From Devosia riboflavina (GTDB lineage Bacteria; Pseudomonadota; Alphaproteobacteria; Rhizobiales; Devosiaceae): a stretch of DNA of 64,000 nucleotides. A program made the position numbers and the translations under genes. Location of the stretch: contig NZ_JQGC01000015.1 of assembly GCF_000743575.1 (NCBI RefSeq), positions 62,001 to 126,000 of the forward strand. The letters are read 5' to 3'. Shown one piece after another: positions 8,092-17,815 of this stretch. How positions within the stretch are numbered: the stretch's first letter is position 1; each line of letters starts with the position of its first letter. A model generated the notes under the pieces. That model had not been told where the DNA came from. It saw nothing but the letters and a program-made list of their open reading frames with translations, and did no database searches.

Positions 8092-8904
8092 TTAGTCGTT
8101 GAGGCCGAGGACGTCGGCCATGGAATAGAGACCTGCGGGCTGGTGGGTGGCCCAGAGGGCGGCGCGGACGGCGCCGTTGGCGTAGATGGTGCGGTCTTGT
8201 GCGCGGTGGTTCAACTCGATGCGCTCGGAGGGGCCGGCGAGAATGACCATGTGGTCGCCGATGACATTGCCACCGCGCAGGGTGGCAAAACCGATGGTGC
8301 CGAACTCGCGCGGACCGGTGTGGCCGTCACGGACCCTAACTGAATGGTCCTTGAGCGAAATATTGCGGCCCTTGGCGGCGGCATCCCCCAGCATCAGGGC
8401 CGTGCCCGAGGGAGCGTCGACCTTGAGGTTGTGGTGCATTTCCAGAACTTCGACGTCGTAGTCGGGCAAGGCTGCAGCGGCCTTTTCGACGAGGACGGCG
8501 AGGGCGACCATGCCGGGGGAGAAGTTGCCGGATTTTACGATGCGCGCGCCGGCGGCACCGGCAGCGGCGATTTCAGCATCGTCGGCTTCAGAGCACCCGG
8601 TGGTGCCGATGAGGTGGACGAGGCCCCTGGTCGCAGCCAGCTTGGCCAGCGCCACGCTGGAAGCGGGAGCCGTGAAATCGATGATGACGTCGGCTTGATC
8701 GAGGAGGGATGAGATATCGTCGGTGATGGTGACGCCGAGTGCCTCAATGCCGGCGAGAATGCCGGCATCCTTGCCCAGAGAGGATGCACCGGGGCGATCT
8801 ACTGCGCCGACGAGTTTGAGACCATGGCTCGCAGCAACTGCCCTGATATTGGCAGATCCCATGCGGCCGCCGGCGCCGGCGACAATGGTTCTGAGCTCGG
8901 TCAT
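8092..8904 (-). CDS. dapB: 4-hydroxy-tetrahydrodipicolinate reductase
   Basis: A 270-residue NAD(P)H-dependent reductase of the lysine/diaminopimelate pathway. It has the Rossmann GAGGRMG motif at residues 9-15 and the substrate-binding signature [15 protein letters not shown] near residue 157. The GTTGCSEAD segment near residue 100 belongs to the cofactor site. ATG 8904 gives the family N-terminus; the open frame continues 32 codons upstream but lacks family character. gpmA follows closely on the same strand. Confidence 0.95.
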   Translation of the reverse strand: MTELRTIVAGAGGRMGSANIRAVAASHGLKLVGAVDRPGASSLGKDAGILAGIEALGVTITDDISSLLDQADVIIDFTAPASSVALAKLAATRGLVHLIGTTGCSEADDAEIAAAGAAGARIVKSGNFSPGMVALAVLVEKAAAALPDYDVEVLEMHHNLKVDAPSGTALMLGDAAAKGRNISLKDHSVRVRDGHTGPREFGTIGFATLRGGNVIGDHMVILAGPSERIELNHRAQDRTIYANGAVRAALWATHQPAGLYSMADVLGLND

Positions 8905-9049
8905 GCCTCGTCTCCAAATATAGTCGCCAACGCCTATATCAGTGCCATGGCCAGCCGCCAACTCCATGCGGCGATTGGATGAATGCTTCGCAATCGACAC
9001 AATTGGCGGGAGACTCTAGGCTGGCGCAAAGCGAACACATGGACCCGCA

Positions 9050-9400
9050 ATGACCATCACCAATGCGCTGGCCAGCATTGCCGTCGACAGTCTCTCCGAA
9101 TCCCTCGTCTGGTATGAGTATCTGTTCGGCCGCAAAGCCGATGCGCGACCCATGGCCGACGTTGCCGAATGGAAGCTGCCGGGGGGTGGCTGGGTGCATG
9201 TGGCGACCGACGCCGACCGGGCCGGCGCGAGCGTTCTTACTCTTATTGTCGACGATATCGCGGATGAGCTGGGGCGGCTCGAAATGTTTGGCATCAAACC
9301 GGTGGCCAAGGCGATCGGCCATTTCTTCAGCACCGCGAAGCTCCGCGATCCCGATGGGAATTTGATCGTCCTGAGCCAGCCGCAGCCGGGGACGTATTAG
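9050..9400 (+). CDS. VOC (glyoxalase/bleomycin resistance) family protein
   Basis: A 116-residue single VOC domain with the usual beta-alpha-beta-beta-beta repeat pattern (NALASIAVDSLSESLVWYEYLFG at the start, RDPDGNLIVLSQP at the end). VOC proteins include dioxygenases, glyoxalases, epimerases and drug-binding proteins. The C-terminal metal-ligand position often held by Glu is not obvious here, so the activity cannot be named. It is divergent from dapB and followed by a palindromic repeat. Confidence 0.8.
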   Translation: MTITNALASIAVDSLSESLVWYEYLFGRKADARPMADVAEWKLPGGGWVHVATDADRAGASVLTLIVDDIADELGRLEMFGIKPVAKAIGHFFSTAKLRDPDGNLIVLSQPQPGTY

Positions 9401-9423
9401 GTAAACACGTACTCGATGCAGCG

Positions 9424-9530
9424 CCTCCCCCTTGACGGGGGAGGGTGGGAGGGGGTCGGGAGCCGCGATGTCATGGGGTGTGATCACCCCTCCCCAACCC
9501 TCCCCGTCAAGGGGAGGGTGCTGGCCGGTG
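9424..9530. repeat. Palindromic intergenic repeat, family B-like
   Basis: Two inverted hairpin units, CCTCCCCCTTGACGGGGGAGG and CCTCCCCGTCAAGGGGAGGG, face each other across about 45 bases that include GATGTCATGGGGTGTGATCA. It is related to the unit at 3914-4019 and separates the [10 protein letters not shown] VOC and coaA genes. Confidence 0.75.
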
Positions 9531-9547
9531 ATTGGGACGAGAGTTCG

Positions 9548-10501
9548 TCAAACCCGTCGCAGGCTCACATTCTCGATCAGGTGGTTTTTGCCCTTTTTCA
9601 GGATCAAGTCGGCGCGGCCGCGCGTGGGCAAGACGTTGTCGACGAGGTTGCGGAGGTTAATCGAGCGCCAGACCTGACGACCAAAAGTGCCGGCTTCCTC
9701 TTCGCTCATTTCGGCGAAGCGGCGGAAGAAGGAGGTGGGGTCCTTGAAGGCGGTTTCGCGCAGGCGGAAGAAGCGCTGCATGAACCAGGCTTCGAGATCG
9801 TCATTGTCGGCGTCGATGTAAACGGAAAAATCGAGGAAGTCGGAGGCGAAAATGATGGGCTTGCCGGTTTTCGGCAGTTCACCGGCCTGCAGGATGTTGA
9901 GACCTTCGACGATGAGAATGTCGGGGCGATCGACAGTGATTTCAGTGTCGGCAACGACGTCATAGACGAGGTGGGAATAGACCGGCGCCTTCACAGCCGC
10001 CTTGCCCGATTTGATATCGGCGAGGAAATTGACGAAGCGGGCGCGATCGTAGCTTTCCGGAAAACCCTTGCGTTCCATCAGGCCTTTTTCGGCGAGGACC
10101 GCATTGGGGTACAAGAAGCCATCGGTGGTAACGAGGTCGACGCGGGGGCTATTGGGCCAGCGCGAGAGTAGGGCTTGGAGGATACGGGCAGTGGTCGATT
10201 TTCCCACTGCGACTGAGCCGGCGACGCCGATGATGAAAGGCACCTTGTGGCCATGCGGGGTTTGCAGGAACCGCGACTGGACGTTGTGGAGGCCCTGGAT
10301 AGCCTCGACATAATAGGAGAGGAGGCGCGACAGCGGCAGGTAGACCTCTTCGGCTTCTTCCAATGAGATCGGATCGGTGAGGCCGCGCAGGCGATCGATA
10401 TCGCCCTGGTCGAGCGTCATCGGCTGGCCATCGCGCAGCTTGCTCCATTCGGCCTTGGTAAAATTGTGATAGGGGTCGAGCGCGGGGGAGCGAGGCGCCA
10501 T
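9548..10501 (-). CDS. coaA: Pantothenate kinase, type I
   Basis: A 317-residue P-loop kinase that phosphorylates pantothenate, the first and regulated step of coenzyme A synthesis. The Walker A motif [15 protein letters not shown] is near residues 92-106, and [21 protein letters not shown] near 190 belongs to the substrate pocket. The N-terminus ([20 protein letters not shown]) is typical of alphaproteobacterial CoaA. Its ATG overlaps the hisE stop by one base, placing it last in the histidine gene chain, a neighbourhood common in Hyphomicrobiales. Confidence 0.95.
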   Translation of the reverse strand: MAPRSPALDPYHNFTKAEWSKLRDGQPMTLDQGDIDRLRGLTDPISLEEAEEVYLPLSRLLSYYVEAIQGLHNVQSRFLQTPHGHKVPFIIGVAGSVAVGKSTTARILQALLSRWPNSPRVDLVTTDGFLYPNAVLAEKGLMERKGFPESYDRARFVNFLADIKSGKAAVKAPVYSHLVYDVVADTEITVDRPDILIVEGLNILQAGELPKTGKPIIFASDFLDFSVYIDADNDDLEAWFMQRFFRLRETAFKDPTSFFRRFAEMSEEEAGTFGRQVWRSINLRNLVDNVLPTRGRADLILKKGKNHLIENVSLRRV

Positions 10502-10818
10502 TACTGCTTTTCCGATCGGGAGGCTTTTTCGGCGAGGCCGGACTGGGCCGTCCGCGCATCGAGCTCGGCCATGACGTCGGCGAGCGGAACGTTCGCGGCC
10601 TTCAGGACGACGAGGAGGTGGTAGAGGACGTCGGCCGACTCTTTCACCAGCTCTGCCCTGTCGCCGGTGACGGCGGCAATGACGGCTTCGGTGGCTTCCT
10701 CGCCCAGCTTCTGCGCCGTCTTGTTCATGCCGCGCGAAATCAGTTTGGCGGTGTAGCTTTCCTCGGGCGAGGCGGCAGCGCGGAGAGCGATGCGGGCTTC
10801 GAGTTCTTCAAGGGTCAT
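10501..10818 (-). CDS. hisE: Phosphoribosyl-ATP diphosphatase
   Basis: A 105-residue all-helical MazG-like pyrophosphatase that makes phosphoribosyl-AMP in histidine synthesis. The metal-binding EEATE motif near residue 39 and [13 protein letters not shown] near 57 are present. ATG 10818 is chosen because GGAGAAA lies about 8 bases upstream; an earlier in-frame start at 10848 adds ten residues. It overlaps coaA by one base and is separated from hisF by a family D repeat. Confidence 0.93.
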   Translation of the reverse strand: MTLEELEARIALRAAASPEESYTAKLISRGMNKTAQKLGEEATEAVIAAVTGDRAELVKESADVLYHLLVVLKAANVPLADVMAELDARTAQSGLAEKASRSEKQ

Positions 10819-10863
10819 GGGCAGGGTTTCTCCACGCTGTGACGCCACAGCTCCACCTCGATG

Positions 10864-10939
10864 TCACTCCCGCGAAAGCGGGAACCTCTGTTTACTTTGA
10901 GAGAGCCCAAACAGGGGTTCCCGCTTTCGCGGGAATGAC
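10864..10939. repeat. Palindromic intergenic repeat, family D, copy 1
   Basis: TCACTCCCGCGAAAGCGGGAACC and its near complement GGTTCCCGCTTTCGCGGGAATGA face each other across about 30 bases. Each arm also folds on itself through CCCGCGAAAGCGGG. A second copy lies at 17566-17632 and a single arm at 5231-5251. It interrupts the otherwise tight hisF-hisE junction. Confidence 0.85.
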
Positions 10940-10974
10940 CCTGTGATGGAATTTTGATTAAGAGCAATCCCTAC

Positions 10975-11775
10975 TCAAGCCGCAGCCGCATCCATGCGCA
11001 TGGCAATGCCGTGCTCGAGCATATAGCGCTTGGCTTCGGGAATCGTAAAAGTGCCGAAGTGGAAGATGGAGGCGGCAAGGACCGCGCTGGCGTGACCTTC
11101 GGTGACGCCATCGACGAGGTCCTGCAGCTTGCCGACACCGCCCGAGGCGATGACGGGGACTTCCACTTCATCAGCGATCATGCGGGTCAGTTTCAGATCG
11201 AAACCGGATTTTGTGCCGTCGCGATCCATGGAGGTCACAAGCAGTTCGCCGGCACCGCGCTCGACCATTTTGGCGGCGAATTCGACCGCGTCGATGCCGG
11301 TGGGGCGACGGCCACCATGGGTGTAGATTTCCCATTCGGATCGGTTGTCGCCGCCGACTTTTGCGTCGAGCCGTTGCTTGGCATCGACCGAAACGACGAT
11401 GCACTGATTGCCGAATTTATCCGCCGCGCGCGCGATGAAGTCGGGATCGTTCACCGCGGCGGAATTGATCGCCACCTTGTCGGCACCGGCGAGGAGAAGC
11501 TTGCGGATATCTTCGATGGAGCGGACGCCGCCACCGACGGTTACGGGCATAAAACAGTGTTCGGCCGTGCGGGCGACGACGTCGAAAATCGTGTCGCGGC
11601 CTTCGTGGCTGGCGGTGATGTCGAGGAAGGTCAACTCGTCGGCGCCGGCCGCGTCATAGGCCATGGCAGCCTGGACGGGATCACCGGCATCGATGAGATC
11701 GACGAAGTTGACGCCCTTTACGACGCGGCCACCGGCGACATCGAGGCAGGGAATGATTCTAGTTTTCAGGGTCAT
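10975..11775 (-). CDS. hisF: Imidazole glycerol phosphate synthase, cyclase subunit
   Basis: A 266-residue TIM barrel that, with HisH, converts PRFAR and ammonia to imidazole glycerol phosphate and AICAR. The catalytic aspartates are in [15 protein letters not shown] (about D11) and VVSVDAKQ (about D132). [22 protein letters not shown] is the characteristic second half-barrel motif. Its ATG overlaps the stop of the preceding small membrane protein gene by four bases (ATGA). Confidence 0.96.
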   Translation of the reverse strand: MTLKTRIIPCLDVAGGRVVKGVNFVDLIDAGDPVQAAMAYDAAGADELTFLDITASHEGRDTIFDVVARTAEHCFMPVTVGGGVRSIEDIRKLLLAGADKVAINSAAVNDPDFIARAADKFGNQCIVVSVDAKQRLDAKVGGDNRSEWEIYTHGGRRPTGIDAVEFAAKMVERGAGELLVTSMDRDGTKSGFDLKLTRMIADEVEVPVIASGGVGKLQDLVDGVTEGHASAVLAASIFHFGTFTIPEAKRYMLEHGIAMRMDAAAA

Positions 11776-12101
11776 GAGCGTTTGCCCTTCTGCATCTGCC
11801 CCCAGGCGATGCGGTGAATGATGAGCGTGGCGAGCCAGACGAAGAACGCGGCACCGCCAAGCGGCAATGTGGCTATGGCAAACCAGCCGAGCACGAAGAG
11901 GGTGTAGATGGTCGGGCCGAGATCATTGCCGCCGACCACGCAGGTATTGATGCTGCCCTCATTGAGCGCGCAGCCATTGCTTTCGGCAATAAAGCTGGCA
12001 GCCAGCACCGAGAGCACCGGCGCAAAAGCGAAGAGCGCGATGACGACGAGAAAGAGCCAATAGGCCCACCATGCAAATCTGGCAGGCCGCTCTTCGCTCA
12101 C
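11772..12101 (-). CDS. Small membrane protein of unknown function inside the his chain
   Basis: A 109-residue protein with two strong hydrophobic segments near residues 11-35 and 64-95. The loop between them has two cysteines ([17 protein letters not shown]) that could form a disulfide if the loop faces the periplasm. It overlaps hisA by ATGA on one side and hisF by ATGA on the other, so it is translated with them. I do not recognise a family. The tight coupling supports a real gene rather than a chance frame. Confidence 0.72.
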   Translation of the reverse strand: MSEERPARFAWWAYWLFLVVIALFAFAPVLSVLAASFIAESNGCALNEGSINTCVVGGNDLGPTIYTLFVLGWFAIATLPLGGAAFFVWLATLIIHRIAWGQMQKGKRS

Positions 12102-12829
12102 GCCACGGCCCTCAGCTTTGCCAGTGCTTCACGTGAATCAATCCGACCATCATAAAGCGCGCGGCCGGAAATAGCGCCTTCGAGCACCTGATATTCGGGG
12201 CGCGTCATGCGCTCGATATCGTCCATCGAGGCGAGGCCGCCGGAGGCGATGACCGGAATGGGCGTGGAGCGGGCGAGCTCAAGGGTGGAATCCCAGTTGA
12301 TGCCGGTCAAGATGCCATCGCGGTCGATGTCGGTATAGATGATGGCCGCGACGCCGGCGCCTTCAAAGCGCTTGGCGAGTTCCACGATGGAAAGCTCGGA
12401 GGTTTCCGCCCAGCCTTCCACCGCCACCATGCCGCCCTTGGCATCGGTGCCGACGGCGACCTGGCCGGGCCATTTTTTGGCGGCTTCCTTCACCAGTTCC
12501 GGATTTCTGACAGCGACCGTGCCAAGGATGACGCGGGCGAGGCCCTTGTCGAGCCATGCTTCGATATGGTCGAGCGTGCGAATGCCGCCGCCGAGCTGGA
12601 CGGGGAATTTTACCGTCTTCAGGATTTGCTCGACTGCAGCGCCGTTGACGCTCTCGCCGGCAAAGGCGCCGTTGAGGTCGACGACGTGCAGATATTCAAA
12701 GCCCTGGTCTTCGAATGACTTTGCCTGCGCTGCCGGGTCGTCGTTGAAGACGGTGGCCTGGTTCATGTCGCCAAGTTTCAGGCGCACGCACTGACCGTCC
12801 TTGAGGTCGATGGCTGGAAAGAGGATCAC
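12098..12829 (-). CDS. hisA: Phosphoribosylformimino-AICAR ribotide isomerase
   Basis: A 243-residue TIM-barrel isomerase (ProFAR to PRFAR) paralogous to HisF. The N-terminal [16 protein letters not shown] carries the catalytic Asp near residue 8, and [12 protein letters not shown] near 166 holds the second. I chose GTG 12829, which overlaps the hisH stop as GTGA and gives the family N-terminus; GTG 12838 would add three residues. Near its 3' end the coding sequence contains a parS-like palindrome. Confidence 0.95.
   Translation of the reverse strand: MILFPAIDLKDGQCVRLKLGDMNQATVFNDDPAAQAKSFEDQGFEYLHVVDLNGAFAGESVNGAAVEQILKTVKFPVQLGGGIRTLDHIEAWLDKGLARVILGTVAVRNPELVKEAAKKWPGQVAVGTDAKGGMVAVEGWAETSELSIVELAKRFEGAGVAAIIYTDIDRDGILTGINWDSTLELARSTPIPVIASGGLASMDDIERMTRPEYQVLEGAISGRALYDGRIDSREALAKLRAVA
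12126..12139. other. parS-like site 2, inside hisA
   Basis: GCTTCACGTGAATC, one mismatch from the 14-mer repeated elsewhere in the window. It lies within the hisA coding sequence, where the core is read in frame as Ser-Arg-Glu. Confidence 0.5.
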
Positions 12830-13479
12830 GGCGTCCACCCCAAGAAGTTTTCGATCAGTTTAAGGCCGAGGGCCTGGCTCTTTTCCGGGTGGAACTGCGT
12901 CCCGAAAATATTGTCGCGACCGACGCAGGCGGTCACCGTGCCACCGTAATCGGTGGTGGCGAGGAGATGCGCCGGGTCTTCGGTGAGGAAGTGATAGGAG
13001 TGCACGAAATAGGCGTGCAGCCCATTGGGGCCATCCGGAATGCCGGCGAGGAGGGCATGGGGTTTTACGACCGAGATGGTGTTCCAGCCCATATGCGGAA
13101 TCTTCAGGTTCGGATCGGACGGCTTGATCTTTTCGACGGCGCCGGGGATCCAGCCAAGGCCCTCTGTGATGACCTTTTCGCGGCCCTCGCTGGCGAGGAG
13201 TTGCATGCCGACGCAGACGCCGAGGAAGGGCGTGGTACCGCGGATGACGCGTTCTTCGAGAACTGCCGTCATGCCGGCGACGGCGTCGAGGCCGGCTTTG
13301 CAATCGGCGAAGGCGCCGACGCCGGGCAGCATGATGCGGTCGGCGCGACGGACGACTTCGGGGTCGGCGGTGACGATGATTTCGGGGCTGTTTGCCAGCG
13401 AGGCGGCGACGCGCTCGAAGGCGTTGGCGGCGGAGCGGAGATTGCCCGCGCCATAGTCGATAATGGCAACAGTGCTCAT
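12826..13479 (-). CDS. hisH: Imidazole glycerol phosphate synthase, glutaminase subunit
   Basis: A 217-residue class I glutamine amidotransferase that feeds ammonia to HisF. The nucleophile elbow is GVCVGMQLL (Cys near residue 86), and the His/Glu pair is in [10 protein letters not shown] near residues 195-204. The N-terminus [12 protein letters not shown] is typical. It starts at ATG 13479, overlapping the DUF2628 gene stop by four bases (ATGA), and it overlaps hisA by GTGA. Confidence 0.96.
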   Translation of the reverse strand: MSTVAIIDYGAGNLRSAANAFERVAASLANSPEIIVTADPEVVRRADRIMLPGVGAFADCKAGLDAVAGMTAVLEERVIRGTTPFLGVCVGMQLLASEGREKVITEGLGWIPGAVEKIKPSDPNLKIPHMGWNTISVVKPHALLAGIPDGPNGLHAYFVHSYHFLTEDPAHLLATTDYGGTVTACVGRDNIFGTQFHPEKSQALGLKLIENFLGWTP

Positions 13480-13832
13480 GGACGAGATTCCATAACGGCA
13501 AGACGGGCGAGGTCGGCATCGGCAGCGAAGCGGTGGCCCGCGGAGACAAGGCCACGACGTTTCAGTGCACGACGCTCGGCGCCCGGCGCGGCAAAGCCGC
13601 AGGCGATAGCGAGGAGAATGTAGAGCCAGAGGCTCGCATCGGGCCCGAGATAGCGCGCGCCAAAAACCAGCGCGACGAGGCCGACGACGAAAAGGCCCAA
13701 GAGATCCCAATGTCGATAGATGAGCGCATGGACGGGCGGCAACAGGGCCGAAAACCAGGAAAAGCGCTCGGAGACGGCCACGGGCAGGGCGGTCGGGTCA
13801 TCGACAGATCGATAAAGGGCGAAAAGGGTCAC
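13476..13832 (-). CDS. DUF2628 family membrane protein
   Basis: A 118-residue protein with hydrophobic segments near residues 45-62 and 68-90. The N-terminus ([12 protein letters not shown]) and the [19 protein letters not shown] segment fit DUF2628 proteins, which are often found between hisB and hisH in Hyphomicrobiales. GTG 13832 is preferred because GGGAG lies five bases upstream; an earlier in-frame start at 13862 adds ten residues. It overlaps hisH by ATGA. Function unknown. Confidence 0.75.
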   Translation of the reverse strand: MTLFALYRSVDDPTALPVAVSERFSWFSALLPPVHALIYRHWDLLGLFVVGLVALVFGARYLGPDASLWLYILLAIACGFAAPGAERRALKRRGLVSAGHRFAADADLARLAVMESRP

Positions 13833-13909
13833 GGGGAACTCCCAGGACGGAATGAGGTCCACTTAGTGCAAAATGCACGATGGGGGAAGGGCGAGGGCAC
13901 CCCAAGAGA

Positions 13910-14012
13910 CCTCATGGTGAGCTTGTCGAACCACGGGGTCGAGCGAGTGGAGTTTTGGTGCCACGCCCTCGTGGTTCGAGGCTTTGCTCGCGCAAAGCAC
14001 CTCACCATGAGG
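13910..14012. repeat. Palindromic intergenic repeat, family E
   Basis: A large inverted repeat: CTCATGGTGAG at 13911-13921 pairs with CTCACCATGAG at 14001-14011. Inside it, TCGAACCACGGGG pairs with CCTCGTGGTTCGA, and GCTTTGCTCGCGCAAAGC forms a third arm. The sequence resembles palindromes scattered through many alphaproteobacterial genomes (from memory, not searched). It lies between hisB and the DUF2628 gene. Confidence 0.85.
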
Positions 14013-14025
14013 GCTACTTTTGAGC

Positions 14026-14613
14026 TTACAGCGTGCCCTTGGTGCTGGGGACGCGGTCGGCCTGGCGGGGGTCGATTTCGAGCGCATCGCGGAGAGCCCG
14101 GGCCACGGCCTTGAACATCGACTCGGCCAGATGATGGTTGTTGTCGAAGTAGAAGTTTTCAATGTGCAGCGTGATGCCGGCATTGATGGCGAAGGCTTGA
14201 AAAAACTCGCGGAACAGTTCGGTGTCGATATCGCCGATCTTGTCGCGGTTGAACTCGGCCTTGAAGACGAGGAAGGGCCGGCCCGAAACGTCGAGCGCCG
14301 CGCGGGTCAGCGTGCCGTCCATGGGCAGGTCGCATGAGGCATAGCGGCGGATGCCCTTCTTGTCGCCAATCGCCTGGCTGATGGCCTGGCCGAGGGCAAT
14401 GCCGACATCTTCCACCGTGTGGTGGAAATCGATGTGCAGGTCGCCCTTGCAGGAAACGTCCATGTCGATGAGCGAATGGCGCGAGAGCTGGTCGAGCATG
14501 TGATCGAAGAAGCCGACGCCGGTCGCCATTTTATGCGCGCCGGTGCCGTCGAGATTGATCGAGACGGAGATCTCGGTCTCGTTGGTCTTGCGGGCGATGG
14601 TGGCGGTGCGCAT
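14026..14613 (-). CDS. hisB: Imidazoleglycerol-phosphate dehydratase
   Basis: A 195-residue manganese enzyme that dehydrates imidazole glycerol phosphate to imidazole acetol phosphate. The duplicated metal-binding histidine motifs are [12 protein letters not shown] near residue 36, [10 protein letters not shown] near 62 and [11 protein letters not shown] near 158. This is the monofunctional form, without the phosphatase domain of E. coli HisB. It starts at ATG 14613 and is the first his gene here; hisG, hisD, hisC and hisI are not in the window. Confidence 0.95.
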   Translation of the reverse strand: MRTATIARKTNETEISVSINLDGTGAHKMATGVGFFDHMLDQLSRHSLIDMDVSCKGDLHIDFHHTVEDVGIALGQAISQAIGDKKGIRRYASCDLPMDGTLTRAALDVSGRPFLVFKAEFNRDKIGDIDTELFREFFQAFAINAGITLHIENFYFDNNHHLAESMFKAVARALRDALEIDPRQADRVPSTKGTL

Positions 14614-14736
14614 GGCGTGTCTCCAAAACTGCGGCTCCACTAGCAGATATGCGCAAAGGCATAAAGATGGCGTTGCTGCCGGCTTGCGGTCCATGGGCGG
14701 CGGGCGCAGTCTGCCGCCGGGGTTGGAGGGACAATT

Positions 14737-15078
14737 ATGCAAATCATCGAGCAGAACGAATGGGCCACGGCGCCGGGCCTTTGGAACGGCATTTGGGAAG
14801 GCGGCACCCATGGCGCGCCGATCACCGTGATCTTTCACAGCAGCGAGGGTTTTGGGCACGGCCCGAAACTCCATACCCATCCCTATTCGGAGACCTTCAT
14901 CATCGAGGTGGGCCGCGCGCTTTTCGTCATTGGCGAGGAAGAGTTCGAGGCCGAGGCGGGCCAGATCCTCGTCTGCCCGGCCGGGGTGCCGCACAAATAT
15001 ACCAATCTCGGCCCGGGCCTGCTCAAGGCGGTGAATATTCACGCCAATGGCACAAGCGTGATCGACTGGCTGGAATAG
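14737..15078 (+). CDS. Cupin domain protein
   Basis: A 113-residue single-domain cupin. Motif 1, [16 protein letters not shown] with its His/His/Glu metal ligands, is near residues 46-62, and motif 2, [15 protein letters not shown] with the last His, is near 83-97. A metal is therefore probably bound. Cupins of this size include isomerases, dioxygenases and sugar-binding regulators; no specific reaction can be assigned. GGAGGGACAATT precedes ATG 14737. Divergent from hisB. Confidence 0.85.
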   Translation: MQIIEQNEWATAPGLWNGIWEGGTHGAPITVIFHSSEGFGHGPKLHTHPYSETFIIEVGRALFVIGEEEFEAEAGQILVCPAGVPHKYTNLGPGLLKAVNIHANGTSVIDWLE

Positions 15079-15160
15079 GCGGCGTGGCGAGGCCGGGGCT
15101 GTGTTGCAATCCGGCTTGCCGCGCCTAAATAGGACTCAACAGTTCGGAGTACCTCCCCAA

Positions 15161-15715
15161 ATGAGTGATAGTGCATTTCCCGGGTGGCACGGGACGACGA
15201 TCGTTTCCGTGCGCAAGGGCAACAAGGTCGTGGTCGCCGGCGATGGCCAGGTTTCCATGGGCCAGACGGTGATGAAGCATACGGCGAAGAAAGTGCGCCG
15301 CCTGGCCGGCGGCAAGGTGATCGGCGGCTTTGCCGGTTCGACCGCCGACGCCTTTACCCTCTTCGAGCGGCTCGAAGGCAAGCTGGAACAGTATCCTGAT
15401 CAGCTCATGCGCGCCGCCGTCGAATTGGCCAAGGACTGGCGGACCGACCGCTACCTCCGCAAGCTCGAAGCCATGATGATCGTAGCCGACAAGACCGATA
15501 CGCTGGTTCTTACCGGCACGGGCGACGTTCTTACGCCCGACCATGGCGTGATCGCCATCGGCTCGGGCGGCAATTATGCGCATTCGGCGGCTTTGGCCTT
15601 GCATCAGGCAACCGATCTCGATGCCGAAGATATCGCCCGCCGCGCCATGAAGATCGCAGAAGAAATCTGCGTCTACACCAACGGCAACGTAACCCTCGAA
15701 ACCATCGAGCTCTAA
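15161..15715 (+). CDS. hslV: ATP-dependent protease HslV, peptidase subunit
   Basis: A 184-residue proteasome-like peptidase of the HslUV (ClpQY) complex. The mature N-terminal nucleophile is expected to be the first Thr of TTIVSVRKG, after a short propeptide ending [15 protein letters not shown] near residue 30 and [14 protein letters not shown] near 135 are family signatures. ATG 15161 is used; upstream codons are not conserved in kind. It is followed by a GNAT gene and hslU, with the last two overlapping, so the three form an operon. Confidence 0.96.
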   Translation: MSDSAFPGWHGTTIVSVRKGNKVVVAGDGQVSMGQTVMKHTAKKVRRLAGGKVIGGFAGSTADAFTLFERLEGKLEQYPDQLMRAAVELAKDWRTDRYLRKLEAMMIVADKTDTLVLTGTGDVLTPDHGVIAIGSGGNYAHSAALALHQATDLDAEDIARRAMKIAEEICVYTNGNVTLETIEL

Positions 15716-15717
15716 CC

Positions 15718-16236
15718 GTGACCTTTTCCATCCGGCAACTCGGCGTGAAAGATGTGGCGGCCTATCGGGCCATAAGGCACGAGGCGCTGGCCAATCATCC
15801 CGAGGCCTTTGTGTCTTCGGCGGAGAATTTTGCGCTGCGGACCGATGCCGACATCAGGCAGATGCTGGAAACCCTGACGGTTTTTGGTGCCGAAATGCCG
15901 GATGGCTCCATTGGCGGCATCAATGCCTTCATGCGCAATGATGCCGCCAAGGAGAGGCACCGGGGCTGGATGATCCAGGTCTATGTGCAGCCAAAACATC
16001 GCGGCAGCGGCATGTCGAAGGCCCTTTGCGAACATCTGATCGAGCACGCCCGGGACAAAGTCATCCAGGTCCATCTCGGGGTCTGGGCCGAGAACGAGCC
16101 GGCGATCCGCCTCTACCAAAAGCTGGGCTTTGAGACCTATGGGACAGAGCCCCGCTACCTCTATGTGAACGGTCGATATATCGACGAACACCTGATGGTG
16201 CGCTTCCTCGACAAGGCACCAGGAGCAACAGAATGA
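15718..16236 (+). CDS. GNAT family N-acetyltransferase
   Basis: A 172-residue GCN5-type acetyltransferase. The acetyl-CoA loop is [22 protein letters not shown] near residue 90, and the C-terminal [21 protein letters not shown] is characteristic. It starts at GTG 15718, two bases after the hslV stop, and its stop overlaps hslU (ATGA). This insertion between hslV and hslU is common in Hyphomicrobiales. The substrate is unknown. Confidence 0.88.
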   Translation: MTFSIRQLGVKDVAAYRAIRHEALANHPEAFVSSAENFALRTDADIRQMLETLTVFGAEMPDGSIGGINAFMRNDAAKERHRGWMIQVYVQPKHRGSGMSKALCEHLIEHARDKVIQVHLGVWAENEPAIRLYQKLGFETYGTEPRYLYVNGRYIDEHLMVRFLDKAPGATE

Positions 16237-17543
16237 CAGAAACCAATTTTTCGCCGCGCGAAATCGTCTCGGAGCTGGACCGCAATATTGTCGGCCAGCA
16301 CGACGCCAAGCGCGCCGTGGCCGTGGCGCTGCGCAATCGCTGGCGCCGGCAGCAGCTTTCCCCCGAGCTGCGCCGCGAAGTGACGCCGAAGAATATTTTG
16401 ATGATCGGGCCAACCGGTGTCGGCAAGACCGAGATTTCGCGGCGCCTGGCCCGCCTGGCGCAGGCGCCGTTCGTGAAGGTGGAAGCCACCAAATTCACCG
16501 AAGTCGGCTATGTCGGGCGGGATGTCGAACAGATCGTAAGGGATCTCGTTGAAGCCGGAATCACCGTGTTGCGCGACAAGCGCCGGCGCGATGTGCAGGC
16601 ACAGGCGCATCACAATGCCGAAGAGCGCGTGCTCGACGCATTGGTTGGCACTTCGGCGACGCCGTCGACGCGCGACTCGTTCCGCAACAAGCTCAGGAAC
16701 AACGAACTCGACGACAAGGACATCGAGATCGAGATGCAGCCGGCCCCGAATACGGGCGGGTTCGAAATTCCCGGCATGCCCAATGGCGGCATCGGCATGA
16801 TCAACCTCTCCGACATGTTCAAGTCGGCCATGGGCGGTCGCGGGGTGAAGCGCAAGGTCAAGGTAAAGGACGCTTATGAGCCGCTGATCGCCGAAGAGGC
16901 CGACAAGCTGCTCGACCAGGAACAGCTCAAGACCGAAGCCATCGAGCTCGTGGAAAACCACGGCATCGTCTTCATCGACGAAATCGACAAGGTTGCGGCC
17001 CGCGAGGGTGGCGTTTCCGGTGGTCCCTCGCGAGAGGGCGTGCAGCGGGACCTGCTTCCTCTGATCGAGGGCACGACGGTGTCGACGAAATATGGGCCGG
17101 TGAAGACGGACCATATTCTGTTCATTGCTTCGGGCGCGTTCCATGTGAGCAAGCCCAGCGACCTCCTGCCGGAATTGCAGGGTCGCCTGCCGATCCGGGT
17201 GGAACTGAAGGCGCTGACGCGCGAAGACTTCATTCGCATCCTCAACGACACCGAGGCGAGCCTGGTTCGCCAGTACGTAGCGCTGATGGGCACCGAGGGG
17301 GTGACGCTGACTTTTACCGCCGATGCCATCGAGGCGATTGCCGACGCGGCGGTGAAGGTCAATGAGAGCGTAGAAAATATCGGCGCGCGGCGGTTGCAGA
17401 CGGTGATGGAGCGGCTGGTCGAAGAGATTTCCTTCGATGCGCCTGACAAGGCCGGGCAGACGGTGGCCATCGATGCCGCCTTTGTCCGCGAAAAGGTGGG
17501 GGTTCTCGCCAAGGATACCGACCTCAGCAAGTTCGTGCTCTAG
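16233..17543 (+). CDS. hslU: ATP-dependent protease HslU, ATPase subunit
   Basis: A 436-residue AAA+ unfoldase that feeds substrates to HslV. Walker A is GPTGVGKTE near residue 57; Walker B is [12 protein letters not shown] near 248. The variable I-domain lies between, about residues 110-230. The C-terminal sensor 2 region [16 protein letters not shown] and the final hydrophobic residues (DLSKFVL) that insert into HslV are intact. It overlaps the GNAT gene by four bases and is followed by a strong terminator-like hairpin. Confidence 0.97.
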   Translation: MTETNFSPREIVSELDRNIVGQHDAKRAVAVALRNRWRRQQLSPELRREVTPKNILMIGPTGVGKTEISRRLARLAQAPFVKVEATKFTEVGYVGRDVEQIVRDLVEAGITVLRDKRRRDVQAQAHHNAEERVLDALVGTSATPSTRDSFRNKLRNNELDDKDIEIEMQPAPNTGGFEIPGMPNGGIGMINLSDMFKSAMGGRGVKRKVKVKDAYEPLIAEEADKLLDQEQLKTEAIELVENHGIVFIDEIDKVAAREGGVSGGPSREGVQRDLLPLIEGTTVSTKYGPVKTDHILFIASGAFHVSKPSDLLPELQGRLPIRVELKALTREDFIRILNDTEASLVRQYVALMGTEGVTLTFTADAIEAIADAAVKVNESVENIGARRLQTVMERLVEEISFDAPDKAGQTVAIDAAFVREKVGVLAKDTDLSKFVL

Positions 17544-17563
17544 GGCTCGATTGCCGTGAGGTA

Positions 17564-17592
17564 AAACTCCCGCGAAAGCGGGGGTTTTCTTT
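17564..17592 (+). terminator. Rho-independent terminator after hslU
   Basis: AAAACTCCCGC, a GAAA tetraloop and GCGGGGGTTTT make a long stem with one wobble, followed by CTTTT. It coincides with the left arm of a family D repeat, so the repeat has probably been recruited as the operon terminator. Confidence 0.75.
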
Positions 17593-17632
17593 TACGCGTC
17601 CAAACAGAGATTCCCGCTTTCGGGGGAATGGT
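17566..17632. repeat. Palindromic intergenic repeat, family D, copy 2
   Basis: ACTCCCGCGAAAGCGGGGG and ATTCCCGCTTTCGGGGGAAT around a short spacer containing CCAAACAGAG. It corresponds to the copy at 10864-10939. The left arm serves as the hslU terminator. Confidence 0.75.
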
Positions 17633-17648
17633 GGCGGTCACTGTTCTA

Positions 17649-17808
17649 CCTTCTCCCCTTGCGGGAGAAGGTGCCCGAAGGGCGGATGAGGGGTATTCTT
17701 GCGGTGGTATCACTCGCCCCTCTGCGGAGGATGGATACCCCTCACCCTGACCAATTTGCTGAACGCAAAGTTGGTCTGTCCCTCTCCCTCAAGGGGCGAG
17801 GGGAGGGG
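17649..17808. repeat. Palindromic intergenic repeat, family A, copy 2
   Basis: Nearly identical to 2625-2780 in the outer arms. The TGAAC-loop arm reads GACCAATTTGC-TGAAC-GCAAAGTTGGTC here, against GGATTTTTGC-TGAAC-GCAAAAATCC in copy 1; both arms are self-complementary (one bulge in this copy). It lies between hslU and the [10 protein letters not shown] XRE gene. Confidence 0.85.
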
Positions 17809-17815
17809 CAGTGGC

